64,000 bases of DNA from Blautia sp. (GTDB taxonomy: Bacteria; Bacillota; Clostridia; Lachnospirales; Lachnospiraceae). A program made the translations under genes and the position numbers. The notes below the pieces were generated by a model. That model saw only the letters and a list, made by a program, of their open reading frames with translations. It made no database searches and had not been told where the DNA came from. This document shows positions 16,896-23,705 of this stretch, piece by piece (within the stretch, counting starts at the first letter, position 1; the number at the start of each line of letters is the position of its first letter). The DNA lies in NCBI GenBank assembly GCA_017463155.1, contig JAFTPT010000042.1:1-64000 (forward strand). Reading direction: 5' to 3'.

Positions 16896-18074
16896 ATGAA
16901 AGAGAAACAGACGATGGAACCAAGTAGAGAAATCAGCTGCAGCGCCGCATCCCGATGCGGCGGCTGTTGTTATCAGGGGCTTTCATACCGGAAGCAGCTG
17001 GCACAAAAGCAAAAACAGGCGGAAAAGCTTCTGGGAAAATTCGGCCGGGTAGAGCCGGTGACCGGCATGAAGGAACCGCTGTACTACCGGAACAAGGTAC
17101 ACAGTGTTTTCGGAAGGGATAAAAAGGGACAGATCATCTGCGGAACCTACGAAGAAAACTCCCACAGGATCGTGACGGTGGAGGAGTGCCTGATCGAGGA
17201 TCAGAAAAGCCAGCAGATCATCCGGACGGTCCGGGATCTTCTGCCTTCCTTCCGGATCCGGGTATATGATGAGGACCTGGGGACCGGACTTTTACGGCAT
17301 GTACTGGTCCGCAGGGGCTTTACGACAGGGGAGATCATGGTGGTGCTGGTCACAGCGTCGCCGGTCTTTCCGTCCAAAAACAACTTCGTAAAGGCGCTCA
17401 GGTCCGCCTGTCACGGGATCACCACGATCGTCCAGAACATCAACAGCCGGCGGACCAGCATGGTACTGGGAGACCGGAATGTTGTACTGTACGGCAAGGG
17501 TTTTATCCGGGATGAGCTGTGCGGGCATGTTTTCCGGATCTCGCCGGCTTCCTTTTACCAGGTAAACCCGGTGCAGACGGAGGTCCTGTACCGGACAGCA
17601 GTCAGCTTTGCCGGACTTTCCGGTAAGGAGGAGGTCCTGGATGCGTATTGCGGGATCGGGACGATCGGGATCACGGCTGCCGGGAAGGCGGCCCATGTGA
17701 CCGGGATCGAACTTAATCCGGATGCGGTCAGGGACGCTGTGACCAATGCGAAGGAGAACGGGATCAGGAATATCTGTTTCCGGAGGGGCGATGCGGGAGA
17801 GTATCTGCAGAGGATCGCATCCGACGGGAAAAAGCCCGACGTGATCTTTATGGATCCGCCCAGGTCCGGAAGCACAAAGGCCTTTCTCTCGGCCGCGTGC
17901 AGCATCCGTCCCTCCAGGATCGTGTATATCTCCTGCAATCCGGAGACCTTAGCCCGGGACCTCACGTATCTGACCGGCCATGGATACAGCGTCGGTAAAA
18001 TTCAGCCGGTCGACATGTTTCCCTATACCGGAAGCCTGGAGACCGTGTGCCTCTTGAGCAACACCCAAAAATAG
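16896..18074 (+). CDS. 23S rRNA (uracil-C5)-methyltransferase, RlmD/RlmCD type
   Basis: SAM-dependent RNA m5U methyltransferase with a 4Fe-4S cluster. The 392-residue protein has the N-terminal cluster Cys15-x5-Cys21-x2-Cys24 and the fourth ligand in VEECLIED, SAM motif I DAYCGIGTIGI, DPPRSG, and the nucleophile block YISCNPETLARDL. It lacks the N-terminal TRAM domain that most RlmD/RlmCD proteins carry, so it is shorter than usual (430-460). Which uridine it modifies cannot be told. The start is weakly supported by the ribosome site; an ATG at 16914 is the alternative. Confidence 0.85.
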   Translation: MKEKQTMEPSREISCSAASRCGGCCYQGLSYRKQLAQKQKQAEKLLGKFGRVEPVTGMKEPLYYRNKVHSVFGRDKKGQIICGTYEENSHRIVTVEECLIEDQKSQQIIRTVRDLLPSFRIRVYDEDLGTGLLRHVLVRRGFTTGEIMVVLVTASPVFPSKNNFVKALRSACHGITTIVQNINSRRTSMVLGDRNVVLYGKGFIRDELCGHVFRISPASFYQVNPVQTEVLYRTAVSFAGLSGKEEVLDAYCGIGTIGITAAGKAAHVTGIELNPDAVRDAVTNAKENGIRNICFRRGDAGEYLQRIASDGKKPDVIFMDPPRSGSTKAFLSAACSIRPSRIVYISCNPETLARDLTYLTGHGYSVGKIQPVDMFPYTGSLETVCLLSNTQK

Positions 18075-18076
18075 AT

Positions 18077-18120
18077 AAGCTGCAGATGCGGAAGTGATCC
18101 GGGATCTGCAGCTTGTTTTG
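18077..18120 (+). terminator. Terminator after the rRNA methyltransferase gene
   Basis: An 11-bp perfect stem (AAGCTGCAGAT at 18077-18087, complement at 18104-18114) followed by GTTTTG. It marks the end of the GC-richer block; AT-richer DNA begins just beyond. Confidence 0.8.
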
Positions 18121-18281
18121 TTTCAAGACAAACGATTGAAAAAGGAGGACAAACTCCAAGGTGAAGCTGGTCAGCGATACAAGCTGTGGGAGTTTGTGGG
18201 AGGTGAGCTTTGTGCTGAAGGAATGTTAGATTTCGCAACCAGCTTTAACATTTCAGGTATCTAAATGTTCGGTTTGGTTGG
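18121..18281. other. Gene-free boundary of the AT-richer patch
   Basis: AAGGAGG at 18142-18148 precedes a GTG at 18161 that opens a 22-codon frame (VKLVSDTSCGSLWEV...) closed by TAG at 18227-18229. This is too short to call a gene and may be the remnant of a lost one. No other structure is seen. Confidence 0.3.
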
Positions 18282-18310
18282 TAGACATGGATATGCCTTG
18301 CCATTATAAT
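18282..18310 (+). promoter_or_regulatory. Promoter of the acyltransferase-regulator pair
   Basis: TAGACA (18282-18287) and TATAAT (18305-18310) with 17-bp spacing, about 34 bp ahead of the start codon chosen for the acyltransferase. Confidence 0.55.
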
Positions 18311-18343
18311 AATGTTAAAAATAATTGCAAAAGTGAGAAAAAC

Positions 18344-19432
18344 ATGAGAAAATACTACTTAGACAATATCAGATGGGTCACCGTAGTTTTGGTTGTCATT
18401 TATCATGTGATTTACATGTATAATGGCGAAGGCATTCTCGGAGGAGTTGGAAAGATCACTTCTCTTGATGTGCAGTATTACGACATTTTCCTATATGCGG
18501 TCTATCCATGGTTTATGCTTCTGTTATTCCTTGTATCGGGAATATGCTCCAGATATTATCTGGACAGTCACACCGCAAAGGAATTTGCGAAAAGCAGGAC
18601 AAGGAAGCTGCTTATTCCCTCTACCGTAGGACTATTTGCGTTTCAGTTCATCCAGGGATATGTCAGCATGTCAATAAGCGACGCTTTTGATTCCATGCAG
18701 GAAGTACCTGCCGTAATCAAGTATTTCATTATGGTGTTAAGCGGAACGGGAGTTCTGTGGTACATACAGCTGCTTTGGCTGTTTTCGATGGTGCTTCTTC
18801 TCATCCGAAAAGCAGATAAGGACAGGCTGTGGAAATTGGGTGGAAAGGCTAACATCATAGCGATACTTTTGATGGCTCTTGTCATATGGGGAGCAGCGCA
18901 GATACTTAACACGCCGGTTATTGTGGTTTATCGGTTTGGATATTACGGAGCTGCTTTCCTGCTTGGCTGCTTTGTGTTTTCACATGATGAGGTAATTGCG
19001 ACACTGAAAAAATATTTTGTATGGCTGCTTGTTCTTGGTGCAGGTGTTGGAACAGCCTTCTGCATCATGTACTTTGGTGACAACTATGCGGATGCTCCTG
19101 TCAACAGATCGATCCTGTTTACAGCTTTCGGATGGCTGGCAAGCATGGCGATTCTTGGCGGTGCGGCAAAGTATGCTGATAAGCAAAACGCTTTTACGGT
19201 ATGGATGAGTAAAAACAATTTTGGGTTATATGTATTTCATTACCTTGGGATATCAACAGCAGCCCTGCTTCTTGGAAAACCAGGTAATCTTCCGGCAGCT
19301 ATGGTTTATCTGATCAGCTTGCTTGCAGGCTTTGCGGCGGCATATGCTTTGAACGCCGTAATCTCAAGAATACCATTCTTCAGATGGGCGGTGCTTGGAA
19401 TAAAGAAAGAGAGAAAAAACGATGTTTCATGA
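18344..19432 (+). CDS. Acyltransferase 3 family integral membrane protein
   Basis: Members O-acylate sugars, lipids or antibiotics. The 362-residue protein shows about ten hydrophobic segments spread over its length. It has the family N-terminus RKYYLDNIRWVTVVLVVIYHV, where the His in the first helix is the usual catalytic residue, and an early FLVSGICSRYYL-type segment. ATG 18344 gives the normal start; the frame extends 22 codons further without support. Codon use is clearly AT-richer than in the flanks. It overlaps the XRE-AbrB gene by 11 bp, so the regulator likely belongs to this operon. Confidence 0.85.
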   Translation: MRKYYLDNIRWVTVVLVVIYHVIYMYNGEGILGGVGKITSLDVQYYDIFLYAVYPWFMLLLFLVSGICSRYYLDSHTAKEFAKSRTRKLLIPSTVGLFAFQFIQGYVSMSISDAFDSMQEVPAVIKYFIMVLSGTGVLWYIQLLWLFSMVLLLIRKADKDRLWKLGGKANIIAILLMALVIWGAAQILNTPVIVVYRFGYYGAAFLLGCFVFSHDEVIATLKKYFVWLLVLGAGVGTAFCIMYFGDNYADAPVNRSILFTAFGWLASMAILGGAAKYADKQNAFTVWMSKNNFGLYVFHYLGISTAALLLGKPGNLPAAMVYLISLLAGFAAAYALNAVISRIPFFRWAVLGIKKERKNDVS

Positions 19433-19853
19433 CAATCTCATAACACTTCGAAAAATGAAAAACATGACGCAGGAAGATATAGCTGATAAAGTTGGCGTTT
19501 CCCGGCAGTCTGTAGCAAAGTGGGAAACCGGAGAAACTGTTCCCGATCTGGATAAGTGTAAATTACTTGCGGAAATATTTGAAGTGTCGCTTGATGATCT
19601 GGCTAATTATGAATCGGAGGACAGCATGGGTATGCCGCTTCCACCAAAAGGAAAACATCTCTTCGGAATGGTAACGGTAGGTGATAAAGGGCAGATCGTG
19701 ATTCCTGCTAAAGCAAGAAAGATATTTGAGATTTCACCTGGAGATCAGTTGGTGGTACTTGGCGATGAAAAACAAGGACTTGCTATCATGAAACCAGAAA
19801 GCATCTTAGCCTTTGCCGATGCAGTCAGGAACGGAACAGTCGTACAGGAATAA
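19422..19853 (+). CDS. XRE-family HTH fused to an AbrB/SpoVT-type DNA-binding domain
   Basis: The 143-residue protein joins two DNA-binding folds: an N-terminal Cro/C1 helix-turn-helix (about 3-58, MTQEDIADKVGVSRQSVAKWETGETVPDL) and a C-terminal AbrB-like swapped-hairpin (about 82-125, GMVTVGDKGQIVIPAKARKIFEISPGDQLVVLGD). AbrB domains are best known from transition-state regulators and antitoxins. It overlaps the 3' end of the acyltransferase gene by 11 bp and is probably co-transcribed. The target is unknown; no toxin gene follows. Confidence 0.88.
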   Translation: MFHDNLITLRKMKNMTQEDIADKVGVSRQSVAKWETGETVPDLDKCKLLAEIFEVSLDDLANYESEDSMGMPLPPKGKHLFGMVTVGDKGQIVIPAKARKIFEISPGDQLVVLGDEKQGLAIMKPESILAFADAVRNGTVVQE

Positions 19854-20058
19854 ACAACGAGGCAATATCAACCTAAGAGGAATCGGCTTTGCGCCCTCCA
19901 TTCCTGAAGCTGGTGAAGGATATCATCAGCTACTTCCTGATTTTTCATCTGATTCGGAAGATCCGGTTCGCGAAGCAGAGGTCTCGAATAGAAAGACTAC
20001 TCCTGAAGGTGGCGATGGAGAAACTTGGATTGTAAGCTGAATCACGAACCGTTATCGT
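19854..20058. other. Gene-free stretch with an unassigned open fragment
   Basis: A 52-codon open stretch at 19877-20035 (reading ...KLVKDIISYFLIFHLIRKIRF...) ends at TAA 20035 but has no ATG start or ribosome site. It could be the tail of a decayed gene; its family is not recognised. An overlapping frame (19813-20040) is equally open and looks non-coding. Confidence 0.3.
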
Positions 20059-20102
20059 GCCTGTGGGCATTGGGAGAAATCCTGATGTTCCGCAGGCTTT
20101 TT
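20059..20102 (+). terminator. Terminator ahead of the WYL regulator gene
   Basis: GCCTGTGG (20059-20066) can pair with CCGCAGGC (20090-20097, one G-U) and is followed directly by six T residues. The -35 box of the next promoter begins only a few bases after the T-run. Confidence 0.6.
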
Positions 20103-20105
20103 TCA

Positions 20106-20134
20106 TTTACAGGAAATAGTTTAACGGATATAAT
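20106..20134 (+). promoter_or_regulatory. Promoter of the WYL regulator gene
   Basis: TTTACA (20106-20111) and consensus TATAAT (20129-20134) are 17 bp apart. The dyad operator starts 1 bp after the -10 box, so a bound protein would block transcription initiation. Confidence 0.65.
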
Positions 20135-20135
20135 A

Positions 20136-20159
20136 AACATGACATACAGTTGTCATGTT
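20136..20159. promoter_or_regulatory. Dyad operator, probable autoregulatory site of the WYL protein
   Basis: Perfect inverted repeat AACATGACA (20136-20144) and TGTCATGTT (20151-20159) with a 6-bp centre, placed at the expected transcription start. Autoregulation by the downstream YafY-type protein is inferred from position. Confidence 0.65.
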
Positions 20160-20194
20160 GCGTTTGCTATGATATGAACGGAGCGTGATAGATT

Positions 20195-21112
20195 ATGAAG
20201 ATAGACAGGCTGATCGGGATATTGTCGATCTTGCTGCAGGAAGAAAAGACAACGGCTCCTGAACTGGCGGAAAGGTTTGAGGTGTCCCGCAGGACGATAA
20301 ACCGGGATATTGAGGATCTTTGCAAGGCAGGGATTCCCATAAGGACTGCGCAGGGTACCGGCGGTGGCATCAGCATTATGGATGGATATCGGATGGACAG
20401 GACGATCCTGACATCAAAGGATCTGCAGATGATCCTTGCAGGCCTGCGGAGCCTGGATAGTGTAAGTGGAAGCAGCTATTACGTACAGCTTATGGAGAAG
20501 ATCCAGGCGGGATCCTCTGCGTTTATTACTGGCAAGGATTCCGTTCTGATCGATCTGTCATCATGGTATCGGGAATCGCTGGCTCCCAAGATAGAGACCA
20601 TACAGTATGCAATCGGTATCAGACATTTACTCAGGTTCCGGTATTATGCTCCATCAGGAGAGAGCGAACGGACAGTTGAACCTTATTATCTGGTATTTCG
20701 ATGGTCAAGCTGGTATTTATGGGGATGGTGTGCAGATCGTAAGGACTACAGATTGTTTAAGCTGAACCGTATGGATCGGGTTACGGAAACTGATAAAGAG
20801 TATATATGTCGGAACGCACCTATGCCGGATTTGTCAACTGAAAAGATTTTCCCGGGCGGAATTAAAGTAAAGGCTCTTTTCACACAAGATATGAAGTGGC
20901 GGCTGGTTGAAGAATTCGGACCGCATTGTTTTACTGAAGTCGATGACGGAAGGCTGCTCTTTACGGCGGATTACACGGATATGGAAAACCTTGTGACATG
21001 GCTCATGACCTTTGGGGCAAAGGCAGAGGTGTTAGAGCCGGCAGAAGCGCGGGATATCATCCGCAGGAATGCTGAAGAAACAGTAAGAATCTATGAAGGA
21101 TTCACAGAATGA
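20195..21112 (+). CDS. YafY-type transcriptional regulator (HTH, WYL, C-terminal WCX)
   Basis: The 305-residue protein has a DeoR/HTH_11 winged helix at 1-60 (TAPELAERFEVSRRTINRDIEDLCKAGIPIRT). A central WYL domain (about 140-210) includes RTVEPYYLVFRWSSWYLWGWCADRKDYRLFKLNRM, and a C-terminal WCX-like extension follows. WYL domains sense nucleotides or other ligands. The gene stands behind a strong promoter with a dyad operator. It is followed by a truncated VOC gene and then a GyrI-like gene, a pairing frequent in Firmicutes where the GyrI-like protein is the regulated partner. Confidence 0.88.
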   Translation: MKIDRLIGILSILLQEEKTTAPELAERFEVSRRTINRDIEDLCKAGIPIRTAQGTGGGISIMDGYRMDRTILTSKDLQMILAGLRSLDSVSGSSYYVQLMEKIQAGSSAFITGKDSVLIDLSSWYRESLAPKIETIQYAIGIRHLLRFRYYAPSGESERTVEPYYLVFRWSSWYLWGWCADRKDYRLFKLNRMDRVTETDKEYICRNAPMPDLSTEKIFPGGIKVKALFTQDMKWRLVEEFGPHCFTEVDDGRLLFTADYTDMENLVTWLMTFGAKAEVLEPAEARDIIRRNAEETVRIYEGFTE

Positions 21113-21183
21113 GAGCAGATGGCTTGGGGCTGCTTGTTGAGGACATGGGAAAGATGATTCGTTTTTACAGAGATGTCTTATGA
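21109..21183 (+). pseudogene. Truncated VOC (glyoxalase/bleomycin-resistance) gene start
   Basis: An ATG overlapping the WYL gene stop (ATGA) opens a 24-codon frame reading MRADGLGLLVEDMGKMIRF then YRDVL and a TGA. This closely matches the first strand and helix of VOC-superfamily proteins, which continue with a Gly-Phe and about 100 more residues. Nothing downstream continues the fold before the GyrI-like gene, so most of the gene appears deleted. It is too short for gene callers. Family assignment rests on the N-terminal motif only. Confidence 0.6.
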
Positions 21184-21213
21184 AGAGAAAGATCTGACGG
21201 AGGGATAAATTGT

Positions 21214-21894
21214 ATGGCGTTCGATTATAAGAAGGAATACAAAGAGTTTTATATGCCGAAGGGTACGCCATCCATCGTCACTGTTCCGAAGATGAATTAT
21301 ATTGCGGTACGCGGCACCGGTAATCCAAATGATGAAGACGGAGAATACAAAAAGGCCATAGGTCTTTTGTATGGGATCGCTTTTACGATCAAGATGAGTA
21401 AGAAGGGGGATCATCAGATCAATGGATACTTTGATTATGTGGTGCCGCCGCTGGAAGGATTCTGGTGGCAGGATGGAGTGATCGGAGTGGATTATGCACA
21501 TAAAGATGCTTTTAAATGGATCTCCGTCATCCGCCTGCCGGATTTTGTGACGAAGGATGATTTTGACTGGGCTGTCAGAGAAGCAACGGCAAGGAAGAAG
21601 CAGGATTTTTCAAAGGTCGAATTCTTCACCTATGATGAAGGACTGTGTGTACAGTGCATGCATATCGGATCATATGACGATGAGCCTGCCACGGTAGAAG
21701 CGATGCATCGTTTTATGGAAGAACAGGGATATGTTCTTGATATGACGGATCAGACGCCTACGTGTGCAGGAGAATCGTCCGGTGGACGATTCTGTCGCAG
21801 AATGCACCATGAGATTTATCTGAGTGATGCAAGGAGAGTAGCACCGGAGAAATTGAAGACGGTGATCCGGCATCCGATAAAAGTGAAGGGGTGA
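21214..21894 (+). CDS. GyrI-like small-molecule-binding protein
   Basis: The 226-residue protein resembles stand-alone GyrI-like domain proteins (MAFDYKKEYKEFYMPKGTPSIVTVPKMNYIAVRGTGNPN at the start; CMHIGSYDDEPATVEAMHRFMEEQGYVLD and HHEIYLSDARRVAPEKLKTVIRHPI at the end). Such proteins bind or hydrolyse small toxic molecules. Between VLDMTD and RMHHEIYLSD lies an unexpected stretch of about 16 residues with two Cys, encoded by DNA containing a perfect 10-bp inverted repeat. Homologues as I know them join these blocks almost directly, so this looks like an in-frame insertion. Confidence 0.82.
   Translation: MAFDYKKEYKEFYMPKGTPSIVTVPKMNYIAVRGTGNPNDEDGEYKKAIGLLYGIAFTIKMSKKGDHQINGYFDYVVPPLEGFWWQDGVIGVDYAHKDAFKWISVIRLPDFVTKDDFDWAVREATARKKQDFSKVEFFTYDEGLCVQCMHIGSYDDEPATVEAMHRFMEEQGYVLDMTDQTPTCAGESSGGRFCRRMHHEIYLSDARRVAPEKLKTVIRHPIKVKG
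21771..21793. repeat. Perfect 10-bp inverted repeat inside the GyrI-like gene
   Basis: AGAATCGTCC (21771-21780), GGT, GGACGATTCT (21784-21793). It lies within an apparent in-frame insertion of about 48 bp that adds residues not expected in the family. It may be a small palindromic insertion element or a local duplication product. Confidence 0.7.
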
Positions 21895-21898
21895 TTGT

Positions 21899-22648
21899 AT
21901 GGAGTACATCAGAGTTACAAAGGATAATCTGGAAAAGGAGCACATCTGCTGTGCCATTTCCAATAATAAGGACGTGCAGGTTTCTTCTAAGAAGGCCTGG
22001 CTTAACGACAGATTTGATGAGGGACTTGTATTTCTCAAGAGCGTGGAGCGGGGAAAGTGCTTTATTGAGTATATTCCGGCTGAGAATGCATGGGTTCCGA
22101 TCAACGCCGATGGATATATGTATATTGACTGCCTGTGGGTGTCCGGTTCCTTCAAGGGACATGGATACTCTACGGATTTACTGGATGCCTGCATCGAAGA
22201 TAGTAAAGAAAAGGGGAAGAAAGGGCTGTGTATACTGGCAGCGGCTAAGAAGAAACCTTTCCTTGCTGATCCAAAGTTCCTGAAATACAAAGGTTTTGCT
22301 GTGTGTGATGAGGCGGATAACGGAATCCAGTTGTGGTATTTGCCCTTTGGGAATGAGGCAGAAAGACCTGAGTTCAGGGAATGTGCGAAGCATCCACATA
22401 TAGAAGAAAAAGGGTATGTTCTGTATTACACCAGTCAGTGTCCTTTCAACGCGAAGTATGTTCCGATTTTGGAGCAGACCGCTGAAGAGAATGGTATACC
22501 CTTCCGTGCAATTCATATCGCAAGCAGAGAGAAGGCACAAAACGCGCCGACTCCGATCACAAACTATGCACTGTTCCATGACGGAGAATATATTACGAAT
22601 GAGCAGATGAACGATAAAAAGTTCCTGAAGCTTGTAATCGGGATGTGA
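21899..22648 (+). CDS. GNAT N-acetyltransferase with YoaP-like C-terminal domain
   Basis: The 249-residue protein has a GNAT fold in the first ~150 residues (YIDCLWVSGSFKGHGYSTDLLDACIEDSKEKGKKGLCILAA is the acetyl-CoA binding region, with a GHGYS variant of the R/Q-x-x-G-x-G/A loop) and a C-terminal YoaP-like part with YYTSQCPFNAKYV, a Cys-containing thioredoxin-like strand. Substrate is unknown. It starts 4 bp after the GyrI-like gene and is probably co-transcribed with it and the WYL regulator. Confidence 0.85.
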   Translation: MEYIRVTKDNLEKEHICCAISNNKDVQVSSKKAWLNDRFDEGLVFLKSVERGKCFIEYIPAENAWVPINADGYMYIDCLWVSGSFKGHGYSTDLLDACIEDSKEKGKKGLCILAAAKKKPFLADPKFLKYKGFAVCDEADNGIQLWYLPFGNEAERPEFRECAKHPHIEEKGYVLYYTSQCPFNAKYVPILEQTAEENGIPFRAIHIASREKAQNAPTPITNYALFHDGEYITNEQMNDKKFLKLVIGM

Positions 22649-22660
22649 CGGAGAGAAGAT

Positions 22661-22849
22661 ATGAAATTAACCATGCTGGGGACAGGAAATGCTCTTGTGA
22701 CGGAGTGTTACAATACATGCTTTGTCATGGAAGATAAGGGGCAGTATTTTATGGTGGATGGCGGAGGCGGGGCAGCGCGATCCTGCATGCAGGATTTCAC
22801 GTGTTTTCTCAGAATACGTATTACGGCTGGATGGCAAGGAGGCCAGTAA
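22661..22849 (+). pseudogene. Truncated MBL-fold (RNase Z-like) gene start
   Basis: The first 37 codons (MKLTMLGTGNALVTECYNTC, then FVMEDKGQYFMVDGGGG) match the start of metallo-beta-lactamase-fold hydrolases. The sequence then changes to unrelated residues and stops at 62 codons, well before the HxHxDH metal motif. It is therefore a remnant. The frame ends in TAATG, overlapping the next gene, so the fragment may still provide translational coupling. The join around 22771 looks like a deletion endpoint. Confidence 0.75.
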
Positions 22850-23655
22850 TGACAGAAAAGACCTTTGAAACGGCTTCCGGAACGATTCATTACTGGATGA
22901 ATGATGTTGTTCCGACCCGGAAGACGCTCGTCTTTCTTCCCGGACTGACAGCAGACCATCATCTGTTTGACAGGCAGATCGAAGCCTTTGAGAAGGAATA
23001 TGGTCTGCTTACGTGGGATGCACCCGGACATGCCGCTTCCCGGCCCTTCCGGCTGGATTTTTCTCTGATGGACAAGGCGGTATGGCTGCATGCGATCCTG
23101 GAAAAAGAGGGAATCACACACCCGGTCCTGATCGGACAGTCCATGGGAGGCTATGTCTCCCAGTGCTTCATGCAGAAATACCCCGGTGAGGCAGCAGGCT
23201 TCATTTCGATCGATTCAGCTCCCCTGAAACGCAGCTACGTGACAGGGGCGGAGATCTGGCTTTTGAAGCGGACGGAACCGATGTATCGGGCTTTCCCGTG
23301 GAATACCCTGAAAAGGATCGGAGCCAACGGGTGCGCAGTGAGCGGATACGGCAGAATGCTGATGCGCGGTTTTCTGGATCCTTATACAAAGGATGAATAC
23401 TGTAAACTAGCAGGGCATGGAATGAAGCTGCTTGCAGAGGCGATGGAGGCGGACCTGCCGTACGAGATCGATTGTCCTATGATCCTGATCTGCGGGGAGA
23501 AGGACCGGGTGGGTTCCGCGAAAAGCTATAACCGAAGATGGGCGAAAAAAGAAGGCCAGCAGATATTCTGGATCAAGGATGCCGGGCATAATTCCAATAC
23601 GGATCAGCCGAAAGAAGTGAACCGGCTCATCCGGGAATTTGCCGCATCCCTTTAG
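22849..23655 (+). CDS. Alpha/beta-fold hydrolase
   Basis: The 268-residue protein has the fold's nucleophile elbow GQSMGG (Ser near 92), an oxyanion region FLPGLTADHHLF, the acid region ILICGEKDRVG and the catalytic-His segment DAGHNSNTD near the end. The substrate is unknown. ATG 22849 follows AAGGAGG at 22836-22842 and overlaps the stop of the MBL fragment. GC content returns toward the genome average from here, suggesting the accessory patch ends near 22.8 kb. Confidence 0.85.
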   Translation: MTEKTFETASGTIHYWMNDVVPTRKTLVFLPGLTADHHLFDRQIEAFEKEYGLLTWDAPGHAASRPFRLDFSLMDKAVWLHAILEKEGITHPVLIGQSMGGYVSQCFMQKYPGEAAGFISIDSAPLKRSYVTGAEIWLLKRTEPMYRAFPWNTLKRIGANGCAVSGYGRMLMRGFLDPYTKDEYCKLAGHGMKLLAEAMEADLPYEIDCPMILICGEKDRVGSAKSYNRRWAKKEGQQIFWIKDAGHNSNTDQPKEVNRLIREFAASL

Positions 23656-23705
23656 GAACTCAATATGGATGTATACAGCATTGGAGTGAGGACCCCGGCG
23701 CCGGA

